Position numbers and translations under genes: made by a program
In this document: piece after piece, positions 53,815 through 64,000 of the stretch
Position numbering within the stretch: position 1 is the stretch's first letter
Layout of the letters: every line of letters starts with the position of its first letter
Source of the DNA: Dugong dugon
Lineage: Eukaryota > Chordata > Mammalia > Sirenia > Dugongidae
NCBI GenBank assembly: GCA_030035585.1
Contig: CM057482.1
Location: forward strand, 14,619,001-14,683,000
Reading direction: 5' to 3'
DNA: 64,000 bases
Notes under the pieces: generated by a model
What the model was told of the DNA's origin: nothing
What the model saw: only the letters and a program-made list of their open reading frames with translations
The model's database searches: none

Positions 53815-53995
53815 GACCCAGACACAGTGCTTTCCATTATCAGAATCACCTGGGAGCTTCAAAATACAGATTCTTGAATCCCATCTCTCATTTGCTGTAA
53901 CCAGGTCTTGGTGCTGGAACCCAGGAATCTGTATTTCAAGGCTTCCATGTGATTCTGATGATCAATCCAGTTTGGAAGCCACCATCTTACACAAG
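53815..53995 (+). repeat. MER5A-like relic
   Basis: agaatcacctgggagcttca, acagattcttgaatcccatc, ttggaagccaccat. Confidence 0.65.
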
Positions 53996-54158
53996 GCTTT
54001 CCTCTAGCACCCTTCCAAATTGCTATCTATATTTCCGTTCCTGTGGCTTTGCTCAATGCCGTAGACTTTACTTTGATTGGCTTTTCTCTACTTCCACCCA
54101 TCACTCGTTTAATCCAGCTCATACCTTCATCACTTCTCTGAGGATCTCGATCACCACA

Positions 54159-54372
54159 AAACCAAAAACACCAAATCCACTGCTGTCGAGTGGATTCCAA
54201 CTCATAGTGACCCTATAAGACAGAGGAGAACTGCCCCACGGGTTTCCAAGGCTGTAACTCTTCATGGAAGCAGACTGCCACATCTTTCTCCTGTGGAGTG
54301 GCTCGTGGGTTCAAACTGTTGACCTTTCGGTTAGCAGCTGAGGGCTTTAACCACTGTGCAACCAAGGCTCCT
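54159..54372 (-). repeat. AfroSINE copy, long form, with target duplication
   Basis: gatcaccaca (54149-54158) and gaccaccaca (54377-54386) match at 9 of 10. Tail gctgtcgagtggattccaac, head gtgcaaccaaggctcc. Confidence 0.92.
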
Positions 54373-54493
54373 TCTTGACCACCACAGCTCCCAGGAAGGT
54401 CCCCCCTCATCTGTACTGCATTAATACCTTTGCCTCTCAACTGATAACATGTATTACTTACAACGGAAGTTTAGAAGCTATAACCAAACCAGT

Positions 54494-54928
54494 AAACAAG
54501 TTGCTGTCTAGTCATCAAGTCTACTGCAACTCGTGGTGACTCCATGTGTATCAGAGTAGAATCGTGCTCTGTAGGGGTTTTTTTGTTTGTTTGTTTATTG
54601 TTGTAGTTTAAATGAAGTTCACATTTCAAGTTAGTCTCCCGTACAGAAACCCAAAGACACACCGTTATGTGACGCTAACTGCTTTCCCCATACTGTGACA
54701 GCACGCTCCTCCTTTCCACCCGATTCCCCATGTCCATTCAGCCAGCTCCTAACCGTCTCTGCCTTCCCATCTCACCTCCAGACAGAATCCATAGGGTTTT
54801 TAATGGATGGTTTTTTGGAAGTAGATCACCAGGCCTTTCTTCTAAGGCACCTCTGGATGGACTTATACCTGTAACCTTTCAGTTAGCAGCTGAGCACATT
54901 AGCCATCTGCAGCCCCCAGGGACTCTAG
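54494..54928 (-). repeat. AfroSINE split by an L1 fragment
   Basis: Tail part: caagttgctgtctagtcatc to gtgctctgtagggg. Middle and head after the gap: tccatagggtttttaatgga, ccaggcctttcttctaaggc, gcagcccccagggactc. Confidence 0.85.
54581..54784 (-). mobile_element. L1 3' UTR fragment inserted in an AfroSINE
   Basis: tttattgttgtagtttaaat, caagttagtctcccgtacag, ccagctcctaaccgtctctg, catctcacctccagacaga. A different 3' UTR type from modules A and B. The target duplication is only suggestive (tctgtaggg against tccataggg). Confidence 0.65.
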
Positions 54929-55944
54929 AAGCTGTAACAGAGACCTAAATAACACCTTGAAATAGATTTCTATCTTTCCTAACCGGGATGATTCCCTGCT
55001 ATGAACTTCAGCAGCTCAACAGTCATCCAAGAGGCAGAAAATCTAAGAGCTTTGAGTTCCAGGGTCATCTAAGAAGCAAAACTGGGTGAAGAAGGCAACG
55101 GAGAGAGACTTGGATGACCCAACTTGGTTATAAGCAGCAATATTCCCCGTGAGCGTCTTTTGAGAGGACACTGCTCTAGGTGGTATGGAGAAGCTGCTGT
55201 CAGGGAATTTGGAAGCTAGGTTCATACATGTGAAAAGTTCAACAGCAGTACAGGAGGATGTGTGTAACAATAAACAGAAGAAATGTCACAAGGCAAACTA
55301 GCCATCATAAAAATAACAGCCTCCCTTTATTGCCCAACTGCAACATATGCCCCACACTGTGATAGGTACTTATTTTATAGGCTTGATCTCATTAAATTCT
55401 CACGACAAGCTTCTGGGATTACTGAAGGTCATACTGTTGGTAAGCGGTGATTAATTGTCGGTGGAGTGGTGTGAAGACCATAAATTATGGAGCAGTTCAG
55501 AAGGAGAGAGCCTGTGGATGGAGTGGTCTGAGAAGGCTCTGTGCAGAGAAAGTCAACGTGGATCTTGAGGATAGGTGGCATTTGTGAAAGGGGAGACAGG
55601 GGTCAGGGAGTGCTGGTGGCCAAGGCAAGACATGTGCAGGAACATTGAGTAAACAAATTCCCATGTCAAGTACAGGAATAATTAGACCCAAGGACAAACA
55701 ACCAAATTGTAGAACTGAGGGGGTAGGGAGTGGTGGAGGGGAACAACACACCCACTAATCATTCTTGGAGAAGGGAGAAAAAGTCAAGCTGACGTTAATG
55801 GCAAATGTTTTGTTATATATTGTATTACTGCAATAAAAAAAAGAATGTGGCTGAAGTCCATAGCTCACACATGGCCCACTACAAAAGAAAAGAGAAAATA
55901 AAATGACTAAAAAACTGAAAGCAATTTGTGTTAAGTGCCTTAAA
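54929..55944. other. Mostly unique stretch with a MIR
   Basis: 55270-55480 is a reverse MIR-like element (gataggtacttattttatag, ttaaattctcacgacaagct). The rest is unassigned, including the 84-residue ORF at 55497. Confidence 0.4.
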
Positions 55945-56239
55945 AAAGGTATTTATCTTTTCATCCAGGAATCTTACTCCTAGGATTTACCCTAAATAAA
56001 ATTTCAGAGATAGTGAAAACAATTTTAGATGTCTAATAATAGGAGAATTGTTGAATATATTATGGTATCTATACATGACTAAATATTATGTAGATTCTGA
56101 AAAAAACCTGTTTTTGAAGAATGTTTAATGGTATCACAGAACATATTTTCAAGTAAAAAGGCAGAATGCAGAGTGGTAGTGTAAGTCCCAAATTTTATTT
56201 ATTTATTTTAAGTTCCAAATTTTAAATTACATATGCTTT

Positions 56240-56416
56240 TGTTGTGGTTGTGTGCCATGGAATCAATTCCAACTCACAGTGACCCCATGTGACGGGCTAG
56301 AACTGCCCCACAGGATTTTCTAGGTTGTAATCTTTACGGGAGCAGATTGCCAGGCCTTTCTACTGAACCTTTTGGTTAGCAGCTGAGAGCTTAACTGTTG
56401 CAGCACCAGGGCTTCT
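56240..56416 (-). repeat. AfroSINE copy, long form
   Basis: tgccatggaatcaattccaa, taatctttacgggagcagat, head ttgcagcaccagggcttc. Confidence 0.9.
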
Positions 56417-56444
56417 TTCAAAATATATATGTAGCATATGAAAT

Positions 56445-56445
<1 letters not shown>

Positions 56446-56482
<37 letters not shown>

Positions 56483-56490
56483 TGTGTGTG
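56446..56490. repeat. (TG)n microsatellite
   Basis: TG repeats with one TC interruption, beside the SINE. Confidence 0.97.
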
Positions 56491-56640
56491 TACATACATA
56501 CTGAGAAAACAGACTGGAAGGAAGGACACCGGCATATTTACCGTGATTATTATCACAGGGTGGTATTATGGGTGATTTAAGTTTTTTCTTTAGACTTTTC
56601 TGTATTTTCCAAGTTTTCTTCGGTGAGCCTGTACTTTTAT

Positions 56641-58084
56641 AGTAGTAAGAAAAAGCTCATTTTAAATCTTTCTAAAATTTAACATCTCTATACTGTACTA
56701 TGACACATTATAATAAACATCTTGCCTTGTCTTTACAAGATAATTCATTATCTCTTTCCCAGGTGTGCAGACACTAATATTCCAACCAAATGATTGCTCC
56801 GTAATTGCTTCATCCACATATTTTTTGGAGGTTCTTTTACACTAATCCTCCTGTGTTTCCGTGTAAAGCCCCCGGCCCTATGGTTCCCACAGGGTTGCAG
56901 CACACTAAAGCCTCCCATTAATGTTCTCTGTAGCCATTTAGATAAATCGTCTTCCCCAGAGCCATAAATCCTAAATGAACGACATTCTTATTTCAGGGGA
57001 CAGGTACCAAAGCCTCTTTCAAACTTGATAATTTATGGATCTGTGGCCTTCAGAATGTCATGAGCCCTTCATCAAAATCTGCGGGGCCTTCCCAGGTAGA
57101 AACATATCACATATGATGGAAAGACATTACTGCACTTGGGTCAATAGTCTTCACCTTTATCGTTTCTGCTTCGTTTGCTTTTGGGGGTTTATTTACTTTT
57201 CTTCCTGCCCTTGAAATAGTTGGGATATTAGCTGAGTAAGAGAGGCAGTGCATTAAATATAACTTGATCAGAATCCCAGCCTGCCTTTGCCCTCACTGCT
57301 ATAGGGGCAATATAAAGGTTAATAACAGAGAGCTGGCCCCATGCACTTAACCACAGTGCAGCACCCCATCACCAAGTGACAATTAGGAACTCTCCATGAA
57401 TACCAATGACGGGTGATCAAACAGAGCTTCACCCAAACCAGGCGGACCTCCACATTAGCTCAGCTCTTCATTCGTCACGGAGCTGACAGCCTGCAAAGCT
57501 GGATGTTGAGCATGCAGCTCAGTCTTTCTGTTTTACCCAAGAAATGATCTATGCTACTAGAACCGAGTGGGAGAGGAGCAGGGGAGGGAAAGAGGAGAAT
57601 GAAATAGGCTTGTCTTTTGCATGCTTGGGCAACAGCTCAAAGTGTCTACTTGAGACTTGAAAAGAAATATCTCACAATGATCTTGCTTGTCCCTTCTTGC
57701 AATGTTCTGGCTCTCAGGCAAGGGAGGAGAAGGTCTTACCTTAAATAGTTCTCTTTTTGGAGGCGGCATGACAAATTGGAACAAGCACATAGCCAGCTGC
57801 ATGATTTTGGACAAGTCACTCTGGGCCTATGTACCTTTATCCGTAGAATGAGGGGGTTAGGTAAGATCAGTGGTTTTCAAACTGGGTTCCTCAAGGCCTT
57901 GAGGTTCCACAGAAGTGCCTTAGAGCCAGCCAGGGCAGTGAGAAAAGGAGGTTAGTGAAGGCCAGGCATAGCTGCTCCGTGTAATCCTATTGATTTTATC
58001 TGTAGACTGAGTAAACGTGTATAGAGCAGGACCATACATAGTAATCTCACTTGATCCTCACAACTTTGTGAGATAGGCAGGACA
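56641..58084. other. Long unique stretch, candidate conserved element
   Basis: 56745-57070 has the texture of conserved non-coding DNA: tccgtaattgcttcatccac, taaagcctcccattaatgtt, gagccataaatcctaaatga. 57780-57865 is MIR-like (gcatgattttggacaagtca). I see no exon. Confidence 0.4.
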
Positions 58085-58420
58085 GATATTACCACCTACT
58101 TTAGTAACTATTACTGCATAAGAAATCACTCTAAAACTCGATGGTGTTAAGCCACCATTGTACATGTTCATGGATTCACTGGGGTCAGGAATTCAGCTGG
58201 GCACAGTAGGAAATGCTTGTCTCTGCTCCACAAAGTCTGGGAGCTCAGCTAAGACCACTTCTTGGTCAGGTCCTAAGATCTCCTGGGATATCTTTTGCTA
58301 TCTCCTTTCTTGCCTCCTGGCTGGCTGTAAGCAGAGGATCCAGTTACAGATTCCAAGGCCCTAGAAGATGAACGTGCCCCTGGATGGAAGGAGTGGGTCC
58401 CTGTGGGTCCCACTCACCAT
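58085..58420 (-). repeat. LTR-like relic (ERVL-type)
   Basis: tagtaactattactgcataa and gatggtgttaagccaccatt resemble the 3' end of an MaLR/ERVL LTR in reverse. Boundaries are unclear. Confidence 0.4.
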
Positions 58421-60330
58421 GTGGAAGACTGTTGAACGCTAAAACTGATGTGAGTGGGAAATAGACCTTTTATTGTGTTAACCTACTGAGATTTGCATTG
58501 TTTGTTACAACAGTTGGCCCACCTTGACATTAATCAATGAAATATGGCAAGTTTCTGGGAAGACCCAGCAACAGATGGCAGTAGGAAGTCCATGCAGGGC
58601 AATAAAGCTCAGCGACCAAAGATGAGAAGAGCAGGTAAGAGGTCACAGTCCAGGCTGGGAGCCAATGTCTTCAAGGTGGTATTAGCAGCCATAGCTCGAC
58701 ATTGGCTGAGCAGGACAAGAGAGAGTCTTGAGATCCAGAGACTGGGGCTCCTGCTGTACCCCAGTCCTGAGAGCACAGATTGTACAGTGAGAGCAAGACA
58801 GAGTTCCTATTTCAAGAGAAACAACTGGAGCGTTTAGAAAGGAGTCAGGCAGCTCAGGGGCCTGGGCAAGAATATGATAAGACATAAACCTGGTGCCTAG
58901 GACTATAGTATAAGGCAGAGCCTGGAATGCAGGACAACAAGACAAGTGCTCTTCCTTGGCCCGGGGATCATGTCAGAAGACAGAGCCTAGCTACAGCACG
59001 GCTGACTCAGTGTGATCCTCTGGGGTACTGCTTGGGGAGGGATTGGGTAGAGTTGTACTTATAAGAAGGTACAAAGTGATCTTAGCAACCACAGTCAGAG
59101 GACTGCAGGGGCAGAGAGCAAAGCCAATCAGTGCAGTGGCAGATTAGGAAACCAGAGCTCAGGAAGTGAGGTTAGAGTCAGGAGGCAACCTGTGTGTTCA
59201 TGTGGTAAGAGACGGCAGGAATTAGAGTTTAGAGGAGTAATCAGAGAAAAACAGCCAGAGTTGAATTTGCTAATCAGCCAGCTGCCTTCTAATCCAGGTC
59301 AGGTAGACTTCAAGGATGGCAACCACGAGAGGGGGCATTGACAAGGCCAGACAGTACCTGATATCCATCAACAAGGAAACAGGGAAGCATCCTCCTTCCT
59401 CCCTTGCATTGAATGAACTGTATAAATGTGTGGGTAAGATCAGGCTTCCCTAACATCACTACAACTCACATGTTCTCAAATAGGAAATCAACACTCATCT
59501 CATTCAGCAAGTAGGAGCTAGAATTATCACATTAGCCATAGGCACTGGACAGTCGGCTGCTACTTCGACCCCCGTAAAAGAGTTTTTATGGGCAATGAGC
59601 TGCAAGGTTGTTAACATTTATGTTCTGCCCCCATGCCTAGAAGTTTGGCTTGCTGTATGTGAAGGATAAGAATTCTGCAGATTGATCATTATGGGATGTA
59701 CTGTGTTTCATTGGGACAAGTGGTTAGCAACTCTTGGGATAACTGAGCTTTCATCTACAGACCAAGGAAATTCCAAATGACCAGGGATGGTACAGACAAC
59801 TGAAATGGTGCATTGAGTTGAACAAATGGTTAGGTTGACCCAGGATTCTGTCTCTGGTATGGAATGACCAAGAAGTGGTATTCATTACTTCTACCCTCAT
59901 CACTGGCTAGAAGTCTTCCTGTGTGACCAGGAAAAAATGACACGATTTGGCATACAAGAGGCATTGTCTCTGCTACACAGTAGGGGCACCTGTTTTCTAA
60001 GAGCTATCTCCTCCCAGTCCAGCCCACCTCTCCTGCCCAGCTGATCATTCTGTCCAAAGTCTATAAAGCACTGGACTCCTAAGGAGATATTCAGAAGCAA
60101 TGGAAGATGTGGGCTGCAGCTGTGCCTTTCCACCACCTGAGCAGAAGGTGGATCCCAGGGGGAAAAGCCCTTTAGGGAGAACTTTGAACCCTACATAATC
60201 TTGCAAATTGGGCTCTTTTTGACAAGTGACAGCCTTTCATTTCTTCCAAGAAATATTCTCTTTGCCCTCCTGGGAACTTGTTCAGAGAAGAGATAGTCAA
60301 GTGATAGGCACTTTGCAAATATCTAGATGG
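58421..60330. other. Long unique stretch
   Basis: 58560-59330 is purine-rich with repeated cagg/gagag wording that could be a decayed ERV or LTR, not assignable. No exon supported. Confidence 0.35.
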
Positions 60331-60700
60331 AGGGGGAAAAATGGCATGAGGAATAATTTAGACAAAACAATGCAGATCACCATGGAAACAGTCTCTAGAA
60401 CACACTGGGGAAAAAGAATCATTGTTAACATGGTTCATATTTTGCAGAGATATCTGATCACCAAATTCAATTTTGGACACTTCAGTCACGCTACCTTCAA
60501 AATGCGGGGGTTGTTATGACCACAGAGCACATGCCAGTTTTCAGAGAGCCCTACTCTTACGTGTCTAATAAACTTTAATGAAGATAATGCTTTAATTAAG
60601 GCAACTTACTGTTTCCCTGTGGGTTAATTTGAAATCAGTGAAAGGTCAAGCTACCATTAACACAGTGATTTTACTAAGTTATTCCTGAAGGATTTTTACT
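60331..60700. other. Candidate conserved non-coding element
   Basis: Unique, A/T-rich and free of simple repeats: gaggaataatttagacaaaa, accatggaaacagtctctag, cgtgtctaataaactttaat, ctttaattaaggcaacttac. The density of TAAT and ATTA cores and lack of repeat signature are suggestive only. Confidence 0.35.
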
Positions 60701-61979
60701 CTGACAGTAGAGGCTTATAAAAATATGGCAAATATATATATTTGTTTGAAATATGTACAAGAAAAAGAAGAGGTCTATCTTTCTCTTTTGGCACGGAAAG
60801 AAAAAGAGAAAGCATTCTTAATTACTCAAAAGCAGTGTTTCTCAGGGTTTCTTTTCTGCCCCAGAGAAGTCTACAGGTGTGGATGACTCCTGGTCAGCAA
60901 TAATGATTCTATATGGCTGTTTAAATAAAACCTCTGGAGGTTGCTGATGAACTCTTTGTTCCAGGTGGTTCTAGAGAAATGCCAGAAGAAGGGTGGTGGC
61001 TTCTGCAAGTAAAGCCTCAGAGATGGAGGGTCACCACAGTGCCAGCGCTGGGCCTCAGCCTTGCAGGCACAGAAATGCGGTATCCGCCCACTGCTACCTG
61101 CCTGCTATTTTCACAAGGTTCTCTCCCTGCCCATTCCTCAGGCTCCCAGCCTTTCTGGGCAAAAGCGTATGTCTTCTCCATTGGCACTTAAAAGCTGGGC
61201 CACAGTCCTGTCCTGTAGCCCAGGGACCAGCTGGATCTCAAGTTGTGAGCCAGGCACCCCGAGGACTTCTGGAGGATATATTTGGGCTTTCTACTACACT
61301 TTCCTTGCCCTGTTCATACTTTCCAATATATGGTATGTGTGGGCTTGGGAGAAAAGAGCCCATTTGCTTGCCTGAAATAGAAATCAAATCTTGATAAAAT
61401 TATGAGGCTTATTTCTTCTGTCCTTTTATTCCTTCCTACAAATATTTTTTGTGCATGCACTATGGTATTCTCTCTGTTGCCTCTACTGTTTATTTTGTGG
61501 ATCCCTTTCCCCTCTCTGAGACTTTTCTTCTTCCTACTTTGGGTATCAGATACCCTTCTGCCTTTCACCTCTCTGTGACCTCAAAACCTGTTCTCAGGAA
61601 AGTTTGGCTGTCAGTTGTTTGCATCTTGGTGCAAATATAAGTTGCTGTGTTGTTTTTCCTAGAGGAATTGGCATTTGACATTTGATGTCTCATTGTGGTA
61701 TCAAATGATTCTCTGTTCAAGGAATTTTAGGCATTAGTTTGCAAGCAGAGGAGATATTTTTGAAGTAGGAGATCTTCTCCAAAACCTTAGAGTCACACCA
61801 TCTGGTGACCACCTACTTGGAACATGCATAAGGTTGGTCCCTTCTTTGGCTTATCTTTGGGTACCGAACTTTCATACAAAGTCTTCTCTGGAAGCACAGC
61901 TGCCTCTCAGAGCCTGGAAGGGCAGGTATTGCTCCTTATGTGATCAAATTAGAGAACAGAATTGTCCAACCTCAGAAAT
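60701..61979. other. Unique non-coding stretch
   Basis: Includes ORFs at 60979, 60993 and 61061 in three frames of the same DNA, without motifs. No repeat recognised. Confidence 0.35.
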
Positions 61980-62500
61980 AAACGCTAACATTGCTCTTAG
62001 GATAAACTCCCAAATCATTTTATGGCATACAAGACCCTGCATGATTTGGCCTCCTCTTTAGACTCTGTCTACACCACTGGAGCAAAGCCACATTGGAATT
62101 TTATCAGAACTTTGATCAAAATACTATCTCATCTTAGGATGCTTCTGCTTAGAATGTTCTACTCTTTCACTCCCTTTACCATGCTAACTCCTACCCTTGC
62201 TTCAGGTCTCATCTTAAATGTTACTTCTTCTGGGAGGCCTTCCCTGACTCCGAGGGACCTAACCTCATAGCAAACAATAATATTTCTTTCATGGCTCTTA
62301 TCATGACTGTGTGTTATTTGTGTCATGGAAGTATACATAGACTTTAGGTTTTACAGCTGTCTTGTCTATTATATACCAAACATCTATCAGAGTGCCGGGC
62401 TCAGAGAAGACACTCAGTGAATATCTGTGGAATGTATACATTTTAAGTACTGTGTCGCTAAGTCAAAACTTCATCAACAGTTCCCTTACTAATTGGTAAT
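61980..62500 (+). mobile_element. L2 LINE 3' fragment
   Basis: gcatacaagaccctgcatga, gtctcatcttaaatgttact, gggaggccttccctgactcc, ctcagtgaatatctgtgg. Confidence 0.75.
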
Positions 62501-62517
62501 AAAAACTGATTAGCTCT

Positions 62518-63429
62518 AGGGGAACATCTAGCTCAATTGGCATAACACAGTTTATGAAAACAATGTTCTACATTCTACCTTGGTGAGTAGCGTCTGGGGT
62601 CTTAAAAGCCTGTGAACAGCCATCTAAGATACTCCACTGATCTCATCCCTTCGGGAGCAAGGGAGAGTGAAGAGAACAGGATGCAAGGAAAAGATTAGTC
62701 CAAAGGACTAATGGACCACAGCTACCAAGGCCTCCACCAGCCTGAGTCCAGTACAGCTAGATGGTGCCCGGCTACCACCACTGAATGCTTTGACCAGGAT
62801 CACAACAGAGGGTTCTGGACAGAGCTGGAGAAGGATGTAGAACAAAATGCTAACTCACAAAAAAAAAAAGACCAGATTTACTGGCCTAAAGGAGACTGGA
62901 GAAGCCCCGAGAGTATGGCCCCCAGACACCCTTTTAGCTGAGTGGTGAAGTCACTTCCGAGGTTCACCCTTCAGTCTGGGAGAGGACAGCCCCATAAAAC
63001 CAAATGGGACTAATGAGGCACAGCAGTCCAGGGACAAGGCTGACTAAGGATAGTGTTGATGTGTTGTGAGGTTGTTAACCATTGTCATAGGGCAACATGT
63101 GTACTAACTGTTTAATGAGAAACTATTTTGTTCTGTAAACCTTCATCTAAAGTGGGAATAGCAGCACAATTGGAAGAGCATAGTTGATGTCACTGAACTG
63201 TGCAAGTAGAAATTTTTGAAATGGTGTATCTTTGGCTATGTATATTCTCACCAAAAAAAAAAAAGGCCGAGAAGGGAGAGGGTTGACGTGTCGTGGGGTT
63301 GTTAACCAATGTCATAAAACAACATGTGTACTACTGTTTCATGAGAATCTATTTGTTCTGTAAACCTTCACCTGAAGTACAATAAAAATAAATAAATAAA
63401 ATTACGGTTTTAAAGGAAAAAAAAAAAAA
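62518..63429 (+). mobile_element. 5'-truncated L1 3' UTR with 17-bp target duplication
   Basis: aaaaactgattagctct at 62501-62517 is repeated at 63430-63446, exact (the leading A's overlap the poly-A tail). The insert is entirely 3' UTR: tggggtcttaaaagcctgtg, gccccataaaaccaaatggg, then module A, module B (about 63153-63263) and a second module A, ending gaagtacaataaaaataaat and a long A run. Confidence 0.94.
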
Positions 63430-63446
63430 AAAAACTGATTAGCTCT

Positions 63447-64000
63447 GCCCTGTAGAGAGGTCACCGACTGTTGATGTCGTCTCTTCTCAGGCCCTCATTG
63501 TCTCATGCCTGGATTTTCCCCACGTCAATCCAGCCTGTGAGATCCTGCTGGCTTAATCTTCCCCTAATGCCCTGGTGGTGCAATAGTTAAGCGCTCGGCT
63601 GCTAACTGAAAGACTGATGGTTCAAACCTACCAGCCACTCTGCAGGAGACAGATGTGGCAGTCTGCTTCCGTAAGGATTTACAGCTTTGGAAACCGTATG
63701 GGGCAATTCTACTCTGTCCTATAGGGCTACGAGGAGTCAGAATTCCACTCAGTGGCAATGGGTTTGGAATACTGGTTTGACCAGGTCACTCTTCTGCTTA
63801 AAAGCCTCTGATAGACTGGAGTTAGCTATAGAGTAAAGTTAAGACTCCACTTGTTCTTCAAGTCTTTCTGTAATCTGACCCTGACCTATGTTTCTGTATC
63901 CAGTTTTATTCCAAGGTGAATTGTTTATTCCACCAAACTTCTTTACTCACTGACTCTAGACTTTTAAATGCATTATTTACTCTATCTGGAAGGTCCCCCC
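63447..64000 (+). mobile_element. L2 LINE fragment split by an AfroSINE, runs off the window
   Basis: catgcctggattttccccac, gcttaaaagcctctgataga, cttcaagtctttctgtaatc: L2 cadence on both sides of the SINE. Confidence 0.65.
63567..63768 (+). repeat. AfroSINE copy, long form
   Basis: gccctggtggtgcaatagtt head, gcaggagacagatgtggcag middle, tail aggagtcagaattccactca. Confidence 0.93.

Larger units (their letters stand above)
55945..56640 (+). mobile_element. Old L1 3' region, split by a SINE and a TG repeat
   Basis: ttcatccaggaatcttactc, aggagaattgttgaatatat, tgtttaatggtatcacagaa; then, after the SINE and TG run, ggtattatgggtgatttaag and tttctgtattttccaagttt. Confidence 0.65.

Noticed and set aside
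1..64000. CRISPR array or tandem regular repeats
   Set aside because: The many repeats are dispersed SINEs and microsatellites; no short repeat recurs at regular spacing with unique spacers.

Overview
This window is mammalian nuclear DNA, most likely from an afrotherian and probably an elephant or a close paenungulate relative. The evidence is about forty copies of a tRNA-derived SINE of the AfroSINE type, several 3' fragments and one long copy of a BovB/RTE-type LINE whose tail is homologous to the SINE tails, and L1 elements with 3' UTRs I associate with elephant. Ancient mammalian repeats (MIR, L2, MER5-type, MLT1-type) lie beneath the younger layer. The species call is inference from repeats; no search was run.

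I find no protein-coding gene, exon, functional RNA gene, CpG island or CRISPR array that I can defend. The only recognisable protein remnants are a broken RTE reverse transcriptase (8.86-10.72 kb, minus), the C-terminus of an L1 ORF2 (12.03-12.38 kb, minus) and a short pogo/Tigger transposase remnant (6.7-7.0 kb, minus). The window reads as intergenic or deep intronic sequence.

Layout. 0-8.6 kb: scattered SINEs, MIR, MER5 and a Tigger relic. 8.6-14.2 kb: a nested cluster, an old L1 holding an RTE copy, which holds an L1 and an LTR, which holds a second LTR. 15.1-17.5 kb: an L2 interrupted by a SINE (itself split by an RTE fragment), an MLT1 LTR and another SINE. 17.5-31 kb: L1, MIR, SINEs of two families, and a second LTR-in-L1 nest at 29.3-30.5 kb. 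31.7-32.8 kb: an apparently full-length hAT transposon with an exact 8-bp target duplication, followed by a pyrimidine tract and an ERV1-like LTR. 36.3-37.2 kb: an L1 with a solo LTR inside. 38.4 kb: two abutting perfect hairpins. 41.0-42.2 kb: an MLT1 LTR with two DNA-transposon insertions, one with long inverted repeats. 46-58 kb: SINEs, two solo LTRs with target duplications, a Tigger-like MITE and long unique stretches. 62.5-63.4 kb: an L1 3' end with a 17-bp target duplication.

Nothing here works as a pathway. The main biology is insertion history: target duplications at many junctions let the order of insertion be read directly. Coordinates of old repeats (MIR, L2, MER5, MLT1, L1M) are approximate; those with a stated target duplication are good to a few bases.
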